A stretch of 51,342 nt of DNA from an uncultured Collinsella sp. (GCA_900756945.1 CAAELZ010000097.1:1-51342), one strand, 5' to 3'. Positions 7,617 through 17,505 are shown, counted from the first letter of the stretch. Notes: generated by a model from the letters alone, not told the origin. Program-made: numbers and translations.

Positions 7617-8474
7617 ATGAGGGTCGTTAAGCGCATTAATCACAATGCCGCCTTGCTTGTCAACGATAAGGGAACCGAGCTTGTGGCACTGGGGAAAGGC
7701 ATTGGTTTTCCTGACGGCCCCGATGAGGTTTCGCCTGCGCAGATTGAGCGCACGTTTTACAACGTTGATGCGCGCTATCTGCCACTTCTTAACGAGATCG
7801 ATCCCAAGGTAATGGAGTTTAGTGCGCAGATTGCCGATGTCGCGCGCACCAACATTTCGCGCGAGCTGTCGGCGAACCTTCCTTTTACGCTCGCCGACCA
7901 CATTAGTTTCGCCATCAAGCGCTGCCGTGAGCACATGTATGTTCAGATGCCGCTTTCTTGTGACGTTCAACAGCAATATCCCATTGAATTTAAGATTGCG
8001 ATGCTTGCCCATGCTGGCATAGAGCGCGAATTCGGCATATCTATGCCACGCGGGGAGAGGGCGGGCATCGCACTCTGCATCGTTAACAGCGTTATGGCAA
8101 GTTCTAGTAAGGCGAAGTCAAACGACGTCCGCCGCGAGGAACGCCTGATCGAAAAGCTCGTAGCGATCATCGAGAAAGATCTTGCTATCGCCGTTGACCG
8201 CGATGCTTTTGACTATGCACGCTATGACACTCATGTACGCTACTTGTTAGAGCGCGTCCGCACCGGGGAGCCGCTTAATACCGATAATGCGGCGCTCTAT
8301 CGTCCTCTCTGTGAGGAGCATCCGGCTATAGCGGCTTGTGTTGACAAAATGGCAGAAGCTATCGAGGAAACGTATCATGCCTCCATCGTGCCCGAGGAGA
8401 AGGTGTATCTCATGCTCCATGTCAATCGGGTCTATGCCGGCAACGTAACGGGCGAGGTGCCAGCCGACAAATAG
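7617..8474 (+). CDS. licT: Transcription antiterminator of the BglG/LicT family
   Basis: 285 residues. An N-terminal RNA-binding domain (about 1-55) begins MRVVKRINHNAALLVNDKG and contains GKGIGF, both typical of LicT/BglG co-antiterminators. Two PTS regulation domains follow, PRD1 about 65-170 (HISFAIKRC) and PRD2 about 175-280 (DTHVRYLLERV, LMLHVNRV), whose histidines are phosphorylated by PTS proteins. GGAGG precedes ATG 7617. It probably binds the mRNA leader of the PTS gene downstream (8475-8777) and prevents termination when the sugar is being transported. The assignment by domain is firm; the symbol means family, not a proven orthologue. Confidence 0.9.
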   Translation: MRVVKRINHNAALLVNDKGTELVALGKGIGFPDGPDEVSPAQIERTFYNVDARYLPLLNEIDPKVMEFSAQIADVARTNISRELSANLPFTLADHISFAIKRCREHMYVQMPLSCDVQQQYPIEFKIAMLAHAGIEREFGISMPRGERAGIALCIVNSVMASSSKAKSNDVRREERLIEKLVAIIEKDLAIAVDRDAFDYARYDTHVRYLLERVRTGEPLNTDNAALYRPLCEEHPAIAACVDKMAEAIEETYHASIVPEEKVYLMLHVNRVYAGNVTGEVPADK

Positions 8475-8777
8475 GCGCTTTCTATGCCGTTCATCAAAGA
8501 AAGCGTACCGTTCGCAGACTTTTGGGCATCATGAGGCCGCCGTTCGCATGGTGAAGCTGATACCCTTAGCGCGACATAAGGTGTTATTCGAGAGCTGAGC
8601 TTCCGAAGCGTGACGTAAAGACAAGGCGACCTGTCGATGTCTCGTTTTGGAGCTTTTGTCTTTACGCCGTTTCCCTCAACAATCGAATACTTCCGTGCGG
8701 GCGACGGGCCACCGTCCGCTTTGTCTCCTCGCGCGCGCAGCGAGGGAGGAACCGGATCGTTCGAAAGGGAAGATGAT
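8475..8777 (+). promoter_or_regulatory. PTS leader with hairpins, probable antiterminator target
   Basis: 303 bases without a gene between licT and the EIIBC gene. GCGCTTTCT/AGAAAGCG forms a hairpin at 8476-8505. A longer one pairs CGTAAAGACAA (8614-8624) with TTGTCTTTACG (8656-8666) around a 31-base loop that has its own GCGAC/GTCG stem. GACGG/CCGTC pairs at 8703-8715. No sequence close to the known RAT consensus was found, and the long hairpin is not followed by a clear T run, so antitermination is inferred from context. Confidence 0.45.
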
Positions 8778-10208
8778 ATGGCTGACAATAAGAAGATCGC
8801 AGCCGATGTGCTCGAGGCGCTGGGTGGCAAAGACAACATCACCTTTGCAGCCCACTGCATGACGCGTCTGCGTTTTAACCTTAAGGATATGGAGTTGCCC
8901 GACATTAACGCTGTTAAAAAAATTAACGGCGTCATCGGCGCTCAAATATCTGGCGGGCAGTTCCAGGTGATTATTGGGCAAAACGTGCCTAAGGTATATG
9001 ACGAGCTCATCAAGATGAGCGGCTTGGCCAAGCAGGAGAGCATCGACGAGAACCTCGACGCAAGTGGAGTCAAAGCACCGCTTACCCCGGCAGCCGTCGG
9101 CAATGCGATTCTTAACTACCTCTCGGGCTCCATGGTTCCGATGATTCCATTGCTGCTCGCGTCGGGCATGTTCAAAACCGTTGCCGTCGTACTCGGGCCA
9201 ACGATGCTCAATCTCATTGCGGATACGAGCGATCTTTATGTCCTGCTCAATATGCTCTACAACGTGACGTTCTATTTCATTCCGATCTTCTTGGGCTTTA
9301 CGGCTGCCAAGAACATTGGCGCCACGCCCATGTACGGCGCTTTTATGGGCGGTGTGCTTATCGAACCGACGTTTATGCAAATGGCAGCCGAGGGAAAAGC
9401 CTTTAGCATTTATGGCATCCCTTGCGTGCCTGCAAACTATGCGCAGACGGTTATTCCCATTCTGCTCACGGTTGCGTTGATGTCCGTGTTCGAGAAGTTC
9501 TTGCGCAAGCACATGCCCGATTCGCTCACCACGGTCTTTACGCCGCTTTGCACGCTTGCCCTGACTGTCCCCTTTGCGCTTTGCCTGCTTGCTCCTCTTG
9601 GTTCTTGGTGCGGTAACGGTTTGGCGGTTGTCTTTGAGTTCCTCGGTGCCGAGGGAGGTATCGTGGCGATTATTGGTGGCGGCTTGCTTGCAGCAATTTG
9701 GTTGCCCATGGTCATTACGGGCATGCATGTTGCGGTCATCATGATTGCCATTGCAAACTTTATGTTGACGGGTTCCGATGGCTTCATTTTGGTTGCCCCC
9801 ACGGTTGCGCTGTGGGCAGCCTACGGAGTGGAGATTGCATCATGGCTTAAACTCCGCAACAAGGAGGAAAAGAGCCAATGCGCCGGCTATCTTGTCGCAC
9901 AGCTTGTTGGGGGCGTTGGCGAGCCGTTCATCTACGGCATGCTGTTCCGCTACCGTAAACTGTTTGCTGCCTGCATGGCAGGTTCGTTTGTCGCCGGTGC
10001 CGTGGCGCTCGCCTTGCATGTCAATGCTTACCTCGCCGGTGCTGCCTCCAACGTGCTCAATATTATGACGTTTGTTGGCGGCGGCAACGAGAACCTGATC
10101 AGTGCCGTCATCGCTTCGGCGGCTGGCTTTGTCGTAAGCTTTGCTGTGGCTTGGTTCTTTGGCTTTAGCGAGGATGAGCTCGAGAACGGTCCGATTTCCG
10201 AGCGCTAG
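8778..10208 (+). CDS. PTS sugar transporter subunit EIIBC, glucose/beta-glucoside superfamily
   Basis: 476 residues. The EIIB domain (about 1-85) carries the phosphorylated cysteine in HCMTRLRF and ends near GQNVPKVYDEL. The EIIC membrane domain (about 110-465) has about ten hydrophobic helices and the conserved GVGEPFIYG-type loop (seen as GGVGEPFIYGMLF). No EIIA domain is present, so phosphate must come from an EIIA encoded elsewhere. A ribosome site AAAGGGAAG precedes ATG 8778. With the LicT-type gene upstream, beta-glucosides or a disaccharide such as sucrose or trehalose are likely. No phosphoglycosidase is adjacent, so the substrate is open. Confidence 0.9.
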   Translation: MADNKKIAADVLEALGGKDNITFAAHCMTRLRFNLKDMELPDINAVKKINGVIGAQISGGQFQVIIGQNVPKVYDELIKMSGLAKQESIDENLDASGVKAPLTPAAVGNAILNYLSGSMVPMIPLLLASGMFKTVAVVLGPTMLNLIADTSDLYVLLNMLYNVTFYFIPIFLGFTAAKNIGATPMYGAFMGGVLIEPTFMQMAAEGKAFSIYGIPCVPANYAQTVIPILLTVALMSVFEKFLRKHMPDSLTTVFTPLCTLALTVPFALCLLAPLGSWCGNGLAVVFEFLGAEGGIVAIIGGGLLAAIWLPMVITGMHVAVIMIAIANFMLTGSDGFILVAPTVALWAAYGVEIASWLKLRNKEEKSQCAGYLVAQLVGGVGEPFIYGMLFRYRKLFAACMAGSFVAGAVALALHVNAYLAGAASNVLNIMTFVGGGNENLISAVIASAAGFVVSFAVAWFFGFSEDELENGPISER

Positions 10209-10321
10209 AAAAGCGGTCGTAGACAGGCGGTCTAGTTCAAAATGTGCCGTCTAAAGATGATTTTGCAGGGCGGTATGTATGTTGCCCCCCGCATATTATG
10301 TCGAAGGGATTATTGTTACAC

Positions 10322-11176
10322 ATGCTTATCAGCGAGGCTATTCAAGCTATCCAGGACTACTGTGACGGCATTGATGCTTTTACCGGGAAGCCCATCGAGC
10401 TTGCGACGACGCGCGATCAGGTGCTTTACGGCGACATCGATCAGCAATGTACCGGAATAGTTACATGCATTTGGGCTACGGCGGAGGTGATTCGTCGTGC
10501 CAAGGAGCTTGGCGCTAACCTGATTGTTCCTCACGAGGCACTGTTCTGGAACCACGGAGACCGCCGTGAAGTGGTTGCGGGGAACAAGACCTTTGAGGCA
10601 AAGTGCGCTTTGCTTGACGAATGGGGTGGCGCGGTCTGGCGTTGCCATGACTATATCCACTCGGGTGTGCCGCTCGCCTCGGACGGTTCGATGGTCGACG
10701 GCGTCTTTTACGGATTCGCGGTCAAGATGGACTGGCTTGGCTCCGCGGTAGACGAGACATTCATGAGGTACCGCATTGAGCCAACGCCGGCCCGCGATCT
10801 TGCGCAGGCGCTCGTACACAAGCTTGGATTAAACGGGACGCGCTTGATCGGCGACGGTGACGCGCTCGTCCGCAATGTCGAGATTCCAATGCACATCATG
10901 GGGCGAGATAACGACGAGATTGCCCATATCGACTCCGAAGGCATCGATTGCATTTTGACCATGGAGTTTGTCGACTTTACGGTGAGCGAGTACATCCGCG
11001 ACGCCGCAATGCTCGGTCAGGGAAAATGCGCCATCCATATGGGTCACTTTAATGGCGAGGAGCCGGGCATGGAGTATATGGCGAAATGGCTGCCCGCCGC
11101 GCTCGGGGACGCTGGCACAGGTCTGCCGGTTACCTTTGTCCCCATGGGAGATACGTATCAGTACGTGCTGGCATAA
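10322..11176 (+). CDS. Nif3-like dinuclear metal centre protein
   Basis: 284 residues of the Nif3/GTP cyclohydrolase I type 2 homologue family. The N-terminus MLISEAIQAIQDY, the metal-ligand-like PHEALFWNH, and the late motif HMGHFNGEEPGMEYMAKWLP with its histidine and glutamate ligands are recognisable. The start is uncertain: ATG 10322 fits the family N-terminus and has GAAGGG upstream at somewhat long spacing, while ATG 10298 lacks a ribosome site. Members form hexamers with two metal ions per subunit; the cellular role is poorly defined. It follows the PTS gene by about 110 bases and may be cotranscribed. A strong terminator follows. Confidence 0.82.
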   Translation: MLISEAIQAIQDYCDGIDAFTGKPIELATTRDQVLYGDIDQQCTGIVTCIWATAEVIRRAKELGANLIVPHEALFWNHGDRREVVAGNKTFEAKCALLDEWGGAVWRCHDYIHSGVPLASDGSMVDGVFYGFAVKMDWLGSAVDETFMRYRIEPTPARDLAQALVHKLGLNGTRLIGDGDALVRNVEIPMHIMGRDNDEIAHIDSEGIDCILTMEFVDFTVSEYIRDAAMLGQGKCAIHMGHFNGEEPGMEYMAKWLPAALGDAGTGLPVTFVPMGDTYQYVLA

Positions 11177-11181
11177 ATAGA

Positions 11182-11219
11182 ACAAGGCCGCGACGCCATA
11201 TAGGTGTCGCGGCCTTGTC
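11182..11219 (+). terminator. Hairpin terminator after the Nif3-like gene
   Basis: ACAAGGCCGCGAC and GTCGCGGCCTTGT pair perfectly with a short loop. The T run is weak (TTGTCTGCG). Confidence 0.75.
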
Positions 11220-11223
11220 TGCG

Positions 11224-11273
11224 TTTCCCCAGATAAAACCTGCCAAAATAAACCTGTCCCCTTTCGGAAGGTC
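11224..11273 (+). repeat. Hairpin repeat A, copy 3
   Basis: TTTCCCCAGATAAAACCTGCC-type element with the conserved CAAAATAAACCTGTCCC core. Its right arm is eroded (TTTCGGAAGGTC). Confidence 0.8.
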
Positions 11274-11315
11274 GGCAACTATTAATGTGGTTCAGGTTGA
11301 GCATACGCGAGCGAG

Positions 11316-11454
11316 CAGGTTCCGGGTGCGGCAAGGTGACGTGAAACAAGCGTGCGCTGACCTTTTGGTCGCGCCCGTGCAGTTGAACGTCAGATTGCCG
11401 TGCCCGGAACCTGCGCAGCGCCGAGCGGTTACGCCGTTTGTAAAACGGCGTAAC
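11316..11454 (-). repeat. Element D3 plus adjoining terminator hairpin
   Basis: On the plus strand, arms 11316-11342 (begins CAGGTTCCGGGTGCGGC) and 11387-11413 (ends GTGCCCGGAACCTG) pair at about 23 of 27 positions. The inner hairpin is GCGCTGACC/GGTCGCGC. Between it and the gene end, GTTACGCCGTTT/AAACGGCGTAAC (11428-11454) is a perfect 12-bp hairpin abutting the stop codon of the minus-strand larE-like gene. In the gene's sense the order is stop, hairpin, D element, as after the permease and nitroreductase genes. Confidence 0.72.
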
Positions 11455-12333
11455 TTAAAGATTCATGTCGCCGTGGATGTAGGGGGTGACCTCGGGGGAG
11501 ATATGGCCGCAGCCTAGGTTGCGCAGCGCGGACTCGATAACGGCGGGCAGCGGGGTTTTGCCCTCGGCATCGACGGCGTTGCCACCGAGGGCGGCAATCT
11601 TGGCAACGTCTGCCGGCGCGGCCTCGATATGCATGCAGCCGCCGACCAGGCGTGCGCGGACCTGAGCCAGGTCAAGATCATGCAGGTAATCCTCGCAGGC
11701 GCGGATTACATCGACCTTCTCGCGTGTGAGCTCCTCGCCCGTGGGGACGCGCGTGGCCAGGCAGGCTCCTGCCGGCAGGTTCCAGACGGGGTATCCCCAG
11801 GCGCGCAGCAACTCGCGTTCCTCGTCCTTGGTAAAGCCGACCTCCATAAGCGGCGAGCGCACGCCGAGCTCCTGGGCGGCGCGCATGCCGGGGCGGTAGT
11901 CGCCGCGGTCGCTTGCGTTGCTGCCGTCGATGACGGTGGGAAAGCCCAGCGACTTGGCGTGGTTGACGATGGCGGTAAAGCCGGCGCGCTTGCAGTGGTA
12001 GCAGCGGTCGGCGTCGTTGCAGGCTACCTGGGGGAGCTGCAGCTGATCGACCGAGAGGTTGAGCACGGGGAGCTTAAAATGCGGCCCCTCATCGGCCTGC
12101 CCGTCAACCGCCCGCTCAAACGAAGCCTGCTCGGGCGTGCCGATGAACGGCGTGGTGAGGTGAACGAGAAGCGTGCTGGTGGGCATGATGCGGGCGCAGA
12201 CCGCGGCCAGAAAGCTGCTGTCGACGCCACCGGAAAAGCCGATGGCGACGCGTCCGTATGCCAAAAGCAGCTGCTCGAGCGCTGTGAGTTTGTCCTGAAG
12301 CCCCTCTGCAGGTGCGGTGGTGTCTGAAAGCAT
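11455..12333 (-). CDS. larE: ATP-dependent sacrificial sulfur transferase, LarE family
   Basis: 292 residues. The PP-loop SGGVDSS (residues 34-40) binds ATP. The CYHCK motif and GACLATRVPTGEEL, which contains the cysteine that donates sulfur in characterised LarE, are both present. LarE makes the thiocarboxyl groups of the nickel-pincer nucleotide used by lactate racemase. No larB, larC or larA is seen nearby, so it may serve another NPN enzyme encoded elsewhere. AAGGAT precedes the ATG at 12333. The 3' end carries a hairpin and element D3. Confidence 0.87.
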   Translation of the reverse strand: MLSDTTAPAEGLQDKLTALEQLLLAYGRVAIGFSGGVDSSFLAAVCARIMPTSTLLVHLTTPFIGTPEQASFERAVDGQADEGPHFKLPVLNLSVDQLQLPQVACNDADRCYHCKRAGFTAIVNHAKSLGFPTVIDGSNASDRGDYRPGMRAAQELGVRSPLMEVGFTKDEERELLRAWGYPVWNLPAGACLATRVPTGEELTREKVDVIRACEDYLHDLDLAQVRARLVGGCMHIEAAPADVAKIAALGGNAVDAEGKTPLPAVIESALRNLGCGHISPEVTPYIHGDMNL

Positions 12334-12430
12334 GAATCGATCCTTGCCGTTGAGTACTCGGTCGAAAACTATAATCCTACCGAGCCGCTTGTCATAAGAC
12401 TTCTATCTATGTAACGAAAGTGCAATATGC

Positions 12431-12445
12431 TATATACGTTATATA
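12431..12445. promoter_or_regulatory. TATATA-CGT-TATATA palindrome upstream of the second HAD gene
   Basis: Identical to 6486-6500 with conserved flanks on both sides (ATGC before, CAAGT after). It lies 61 bases before the start codon of the duplicate HAD gene. Promoter core or operator; binding protein unknown. Confidence 0.45.
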
Positions 12446-12506
12446 CAAGTTTACAAGTGCGGTAAAGTTGCGGGAGTACAGCAGCGCGAAGCGATGGGGG
12501 ACCGAT

Positions 12507-13157
12507 ATGATCAAGGCTGTTATTTTTGATATGGACGGAACGCTGGTCGATACCGAGCGTTTGGGTATCAAGGCGTGGAAGGCGGGCGCGGCCGAGCTGG
12601 GATTCGCGATTGATGATGCGCTGATCCATCAGTTTATCGGTCGCACGCTGCCCGATGTCATGGGCATCCTTGATAGGCATTACGGCGGCCGCGAAACCGC
12701 TGAGGCGATCTATCGTCGTCACAAGGAGATTTGCGACGAGATGGTCAAGACCGATCTGGAGCTTAAGGCTGGCGCTGCCGAGTGCCTGGACGAGCTGCTG
12801 GCTGCGGGCTATCACGTGGGTCTTGCGACGTCGTCGCGCCATGTTACCGCCGAGCGCAACCTTAAGATGGTCGGCCTCTTTGACAAGTTTGAGATGGTGA
12901 CCTGCGGCGAGGACGTCGCGCACGGCAAGCCCGATCCCGAGATGTACCTGCTCGCCTGCGAGCGCGCGGGCTTTGCTCCCGAGGAGTGCGCCGTGGTCGA
13001 GGATTCCCGCAACGGCTGCGTCTCGGGCATCACGGCTGGCTGCCACGTCTTTGCCGTGCCCGATATCTTGCCGCTGCCGCAGGACGTGGTGGATGGCTGC
13101 GAGGCTGTGCTCGATACGCTGTTCGATCTGCCGGCCGCGGTCAAGGCCGTGCGCTAG
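12507..13157 (+). CDS. HAD-superfamily hydrolase, beta-phosphoglucomutase-like (copy 2)
   Basis: 216 residues, the same length as the copy at 6556-7206 and very similar to it. It has FDMDGTLVDTE, LATSSR and GKPDPEMYLLACERAG. Differences cluster in the cap region (for example ETAEAIYRRHKEICDEM against EIVETVEARYRDALDEM), the part that usually sets substrate choice. GGGGGA lies just before ATG 12507. A convergent LacI-type regulator follows, an arrangement shared with the decayed first copy, so this is the intact member of the duplication. Sugar-phosphate phosphatase or mutase activity is inferred from family only. Confidence 0.88.
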   Translation: MIKAVIFDMDGTLVDTERLGIKAWKAGAAELGFAIDDALIHQFIGRTLPDVMGILDRHYGGRETAEAIYRRHKEICDEMVKTDLELKAGAAECLDELLAAGYHVGLATSSRHVTAERNLKMVGLFDKFEMVTCGEDVAHGKPDPEMYLLACERAGFAPEECAVVEDSRNGCVSGITAGCHVFAVPDILPLPQDVVDGCEAVLDTLFDLPAAVKAVR

Positions 13158-13244
13158 CGTTTGCACGCGAGTCGCCATGCCCCGCGCCCGATCTCGCAGG
13201 ACGGTGACGGTAACGGCGCCTGCGCGGAGGCACTGTTCTAAAAA

Positions 13245-13299
13245 ATGGAATTGAATCCATTTTTGCAAAAAAGCTAATGAAAAATGGATTACATTCCAT
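13245..13299. promoter_or_regulatory. Pair of 16-bp AT-rich inverted palindromes
   Basis: ATGGAATTGAATCCAT (13245-13260) and ATGGATTACATTCCAT (13284-13299) are nearly inverted copies of one another with a 23-base spacer. They lie between the convergent HAD and LacI genes in an AT-rich pocket. The form resembles tandem operator sites, but no adjacent gene starts here. Confidence 0.4.
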
Positions 13300-13351
13300 A
13301 AAAATCCGTAGCCGCAGGTTCGGCTAAACGGGGAAGGCCCGTGGGGTCAGC

Positions 13352-13391
13352 AAAAACGCCGCAGCGGGGCTGTTTCCGTTGCGGCGTTTTT
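13352..13391. terminator. Bidirectional terminator between HAD and LacI genes
   Basis: AAAAACGCCGCA and TGCGGCGTTTTTTT arms around GCGGGGCTGTTTCCGT. A run of A on the left and T on the right lets it work on both strands. It abuts the LacI stop codon. Confidence 0.85.
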
Positions 13392-14525
13392 TTACAGGTA
13401 GGCGCCCAGGTTGATGTCGGTTATTGGGGCTGCGGATGGGCCCGTCGGGTGCTGCTCGGCCTTTTGGGTGCTCACACGCTCGAGCAAGAAGGGGCGCACG
13501 AGCTCCTGACGGTTAATGTCCTCGGTGGCCGTGACCGTGGTGACGGTGCGCGCGGCGGAGCCGATGCGGACTCGTTTGGTCTTGGCGGCAGGTTTATCCT
13601 CGATTTGTTCCATGAGCAGCTGCACGCCCTTGCGGCCGATCTCGTAGCCCGGTGGTGCTACCGTGGTGAGGGGGACCGATCCGCTCCAGGCAAGCGGGTT
13701 GCCATCGCAGCCGGCAACAAGAATCTGGCCGGGGACGGAAATGCCTTTGTCGGTCAGCGCCGAGATAACGCCCGAGGCCAATACGTCGGTCAGGCCGATG
13801 ACAAAATCGGGGCGCTCGTCAGCAGGGCGTTCGGCAATCTGGGTACCGATGCTGTAGCCGTCGGCTGCGGTATTCCACTCTCCGGCATCGATGACCTCAA
13901 TTTTGATATCGGGATGCAGGGCAAGTGCCTTGTGGATGCCAAGGACGCGCAGGGTGAGCTGCATAAATGCCGCTCGGCCTACAACGACGATGCGGTGTGC
14001 GCCGCGGGCGATGGCGAGCTCGGCGATAATGCGCCCCTGTGCCTCGTTGTCGGCGGCCACGTAGTAACCGGGTTCTGAACAATGGACGTCCAGATGGACG
14101 ATCGGCACGGGCATTTTAGTCATGGCCGGGTGCCAGTCGGGGGATGCCATGGGCTGAACCATGACGCCGGACATCTGCGTGCCCATAAAGTAGCGCAGGT
14201 AATGATCCTCGAGAATATCGTCGTTATCGGCATTGGCGATGAGCAGATCGTAGCCGTGCTTGCGGGCCTCGTTGTGGGCGCCGCTGGCGATTTGGAGCGA
14301 AAAGCCGTGATCGAGACGGGGGAGCACCAGGCCAAAGGACTTGGTGGCGCCGCCCGCGAGCTGACGAGCGCTTTGGTTGGGCAGGTAGCCCAAGCGATTG
14401 ATGGTCTCGTTGATGAGCTTGAGGGTCTCGGGGCGCAGCTTTTCGGGGTGGTTGAGCGCGTTGGACACCGTGCCCAGCGAGACCCCTGCCTCGCGCGCGA
14501 CATCGCTGATTTTTATCTTTGCCAT
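13392..14525 (-). CDS. LacI-family transcriptional regulator
   Basis: 377 residues. The N-terminal helix-turn-helix and hinge read MAKIKISDVAREAGVSLGTV and then NALNHPEKLRPETL, followed by LGYLPNQSARQLAGG. The periplasmic-binding-protein-like effector domain follows (about 60-330). An extra tail of about 35 residues beyond the usual end (RVSTQKAEQHPTG and on) is of low complexity. AAAGGGG precedes the ATG at 14525. It probably represses sugar genes, possibly including the convergent HAD gene; the effector is unknown. A degraded copy of this gene lies at 7207-7440. Confidence 0.9.
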   Translation of the reverse strand: MAKIKISDVAREAGVSLGTVSNALNHPEKLRPETLKLINETINRLGYLPNQSARQLAGGATKSFGLVLPRLDHGFSLQIASGAHNEARKHGYDLLIANADNDDILEDHYLRYFMGTQMSGVMVQPMASPDWHPAMTKMPVPIVHLDVHCSEPGYYVAADNEAQGRIIAELAIARGAHRIVVVGRAAFMQLTLRVLGIHKALALHPDIKIEVIDAGEWNTAADGYSIGTQIAERPADERPDFVIGLTDVLASGVISALTDKGISVPGQILVAGCDGNPLAWSGSVPLTTVAPPGYEIGRKGVQLLMEQIEDKPAAKTKRVRIGSAARTVTTVTATEDINRQELVRPFLLERVSTQKAEQHPTGPSAAPITDINLGAYL

Positions 14526-14591
14526 AGCGGCCCCTTTGATGCGTTTCAAGTACAAGCCAGATTGTAGCATCGCCCGCCCCTAGGGTGTCAA

Positions 14592-14640
14592 AACCTGCCA
14601 ATTAGGGACAGGTTTATTTTGGTAGGTTTTATCTGGGCAA
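14592..14640 (-). repeat. Hairpin repeat A, copy 4 (inverted)
   Basis: Inverse orientation: AACCTGCCAATTAGGGACAG, then GTTTATTTTGGTAGGTTTTATCTGGGC. It shows the same stem and the CCTGTCCC loop word on the other strand. Confidence 0.82.
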
Positions 14641-14648
14641 ATGCTGGA

Positions 14649-14695
14649 GCCCAAACCACCACAAAGGTGCCTGTCCCCATCGTGGTGGTTTGGGC
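14649..14695. repeat. Hairpin repeat B, related loop but different stem
   Basis: GCCCAAACCACCAC and GTGGTGGTTTGGGC form a perfect 14-bp stem around AAAGGTGCCTGTCCCCATC. The loop shares GCCTGTCCC with the A repeats and CAAAGG with repeat C at 26654, while the stem is unrelated to both. Confidence 0.8.
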
Positions 14696-14710
14696 ATGTG
14701 TGCATCGGGT

Positions 14711-14730
14711 GGTATCTAAGTTGAGATACC
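14711..14730. promoter_or_regulatory. Palindrome in the glmS promoter region
   Basis: GGTATCTAAGTTGAGATACC has 7-base arms and a 6-base centre, about 110 bases upstream of glmS. A TACAAT-like -10 follows near 14764 but no good -35 is seen. It could be a regulator site for glmS. Confidence 0.35.
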
Positions 14731-14842
14731 ACATCTGGTATATCAGCTTGCGCCTGCGTGAGTACAATACTCGAACGTTATGCGTCTCAGCGCCCCTTGT
14801 GCGTGGACGTCTTGCAGTCACGCGAACGAAGGGATTTATCTT

Positions 14843-16690
<1,848 letters not shown>

Positions 16691-16715
16691 CTAATATTCT
16701 GCCGTTCTAGCGGCC

Positions 16716-16749
16716 AAGGCCCGGCTCCGTTACGGCGGAGTCGGGCCTT
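16716..16749 (+). terminator. Terminator hairpin of glmS
   Basis: AAGGCCCGGCTCCG and CGGAGTCGGGCCTT pair around a short loop, followed by GCTGC rather than a T run. Confidence 0.7.
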
Positions 16750-16756
16750 GCTGCAT

Positions 16757-16805
16757 TTGCCCAGATAAAACCTGCCAAAATAAACCTGTCCCTTTTTGGC
16801 AGGTT
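16757..16805 (+). repeat. Hairpin repeat A, copy 5 (best preserved)
   Basis: AACCTGCCAAAA (16769-16780) and TTTTGGCAGGTT (16794-16805) pair perfectly. The right end overlaps the stop codon of the minus-strand GntR gene, so the gene end has been shaped by the repeat or the repeat inserted there. Confidence 0.87.
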
Positions 16806-17505
16806 AGCGGAGCTTGCTGGTCTCGAAGTACTCGGGATATTGGTCCAGGACCTCGGTCTGGTTGCGGAACATCATATGCAGGTGCTTGCTGACCAAAAAG
16901 CTCGCCTCGATAGGATTGCGACCGGCGATGGCGCGGCGGATTTGCTTGTGCTCGTTAACGGTCTCCTGATTGTCGAGCGTCTGCGTGGCGGCGCGCAGCC
17001 AGCGGAAGCGCTCCAGGTCGGCATTGGTCTCCTCGAGCCATGACCACACGGTGCTGCGGCACGCGATGCTAAAGATCATGCGGTGCATGAGGTTGTCGCT
17101 TAAAAAGAATCCGATGCGATCCTCCTCGGCCATGGCCTTTTCCTGCAGCGCGACGGCCCGATCGAGCTGCTCGATGCCCGCCGAGGTAGCACGGGCGCAG
17201 CACTCCACAATTACCTGCTTTTCCAGGTGCTCGCGAATGTAGCAGGCGCTTTCGGCAAGGGTGAGGTTGATGGGCGAAACATAGGTGCCGCTTTGGGGCA
17301 CGGTGCGCACCAGGCCCTCTTGCGCCAGACGCACCAGTGCCTCGCGCACAGGGGTGCGCCCCATATCCAGGTCGTCGCAAAGCTGCTTGACGCCCAGCTT
17401 TTCGCCCGGCTTGTAGTCCAGGTAGACGATTTTGCGTCGAATGGTGTGGTAGGACTGGTCCTGTAGGCTCGTTTCCTGCTCGCCGACGTGCATCGATTCT
17501 TCCAT
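16804..17505 (-). CDS. GntR-family regulator, FadR/FCD subgroup
   Basis: 233 residues. The winged helix (about 15-85) reads DQSYHTIRRKIVYLDYKPGEKL and LCDDLDMGRTPVREALVRLAQEGLV, followed by the FCD effector domain with its helical bundle (REHLEKQVIVECCARA, MHRMIFSIACRS). ATG 17505 is preferred because GAGG lies four bases upstream; an ATG ten codons earlier (17535) has no ribosome site. It is divergent from the YeiH-type gene with a 190-base shared region, so it probably regulates that gene. The ligand is unknown, perhaps a small organic acid as in many FCD proteins. Confidence 0.87.
   Translation of the reverse strand: MEESMHVGEQETSLQDQSYHTIRRKIVYLDYKPGEKLGVKQLCDDLDMGRTPVREALVRLAQEGLVRTVPQSGTYVSPINLTLAESACYIREHLEKQVIVECCARATSAGIEQLDRAVALQEKAMAEEDRIGFFLSDNLMHRMIFSIACRSTVWSWLEETNADLERFRWLRAATQTLDNQETVNEHKQIRRAIAGRNPIEASFLVSKHLHMMFRNQTEVLDQYPEYFETSKLR

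Noticed and set aside
14571..14842. glmS ribozyme
   Set aside because: The conserved core and cleavage region could not be found; hairpin repeats A and B explain most of the sequence.
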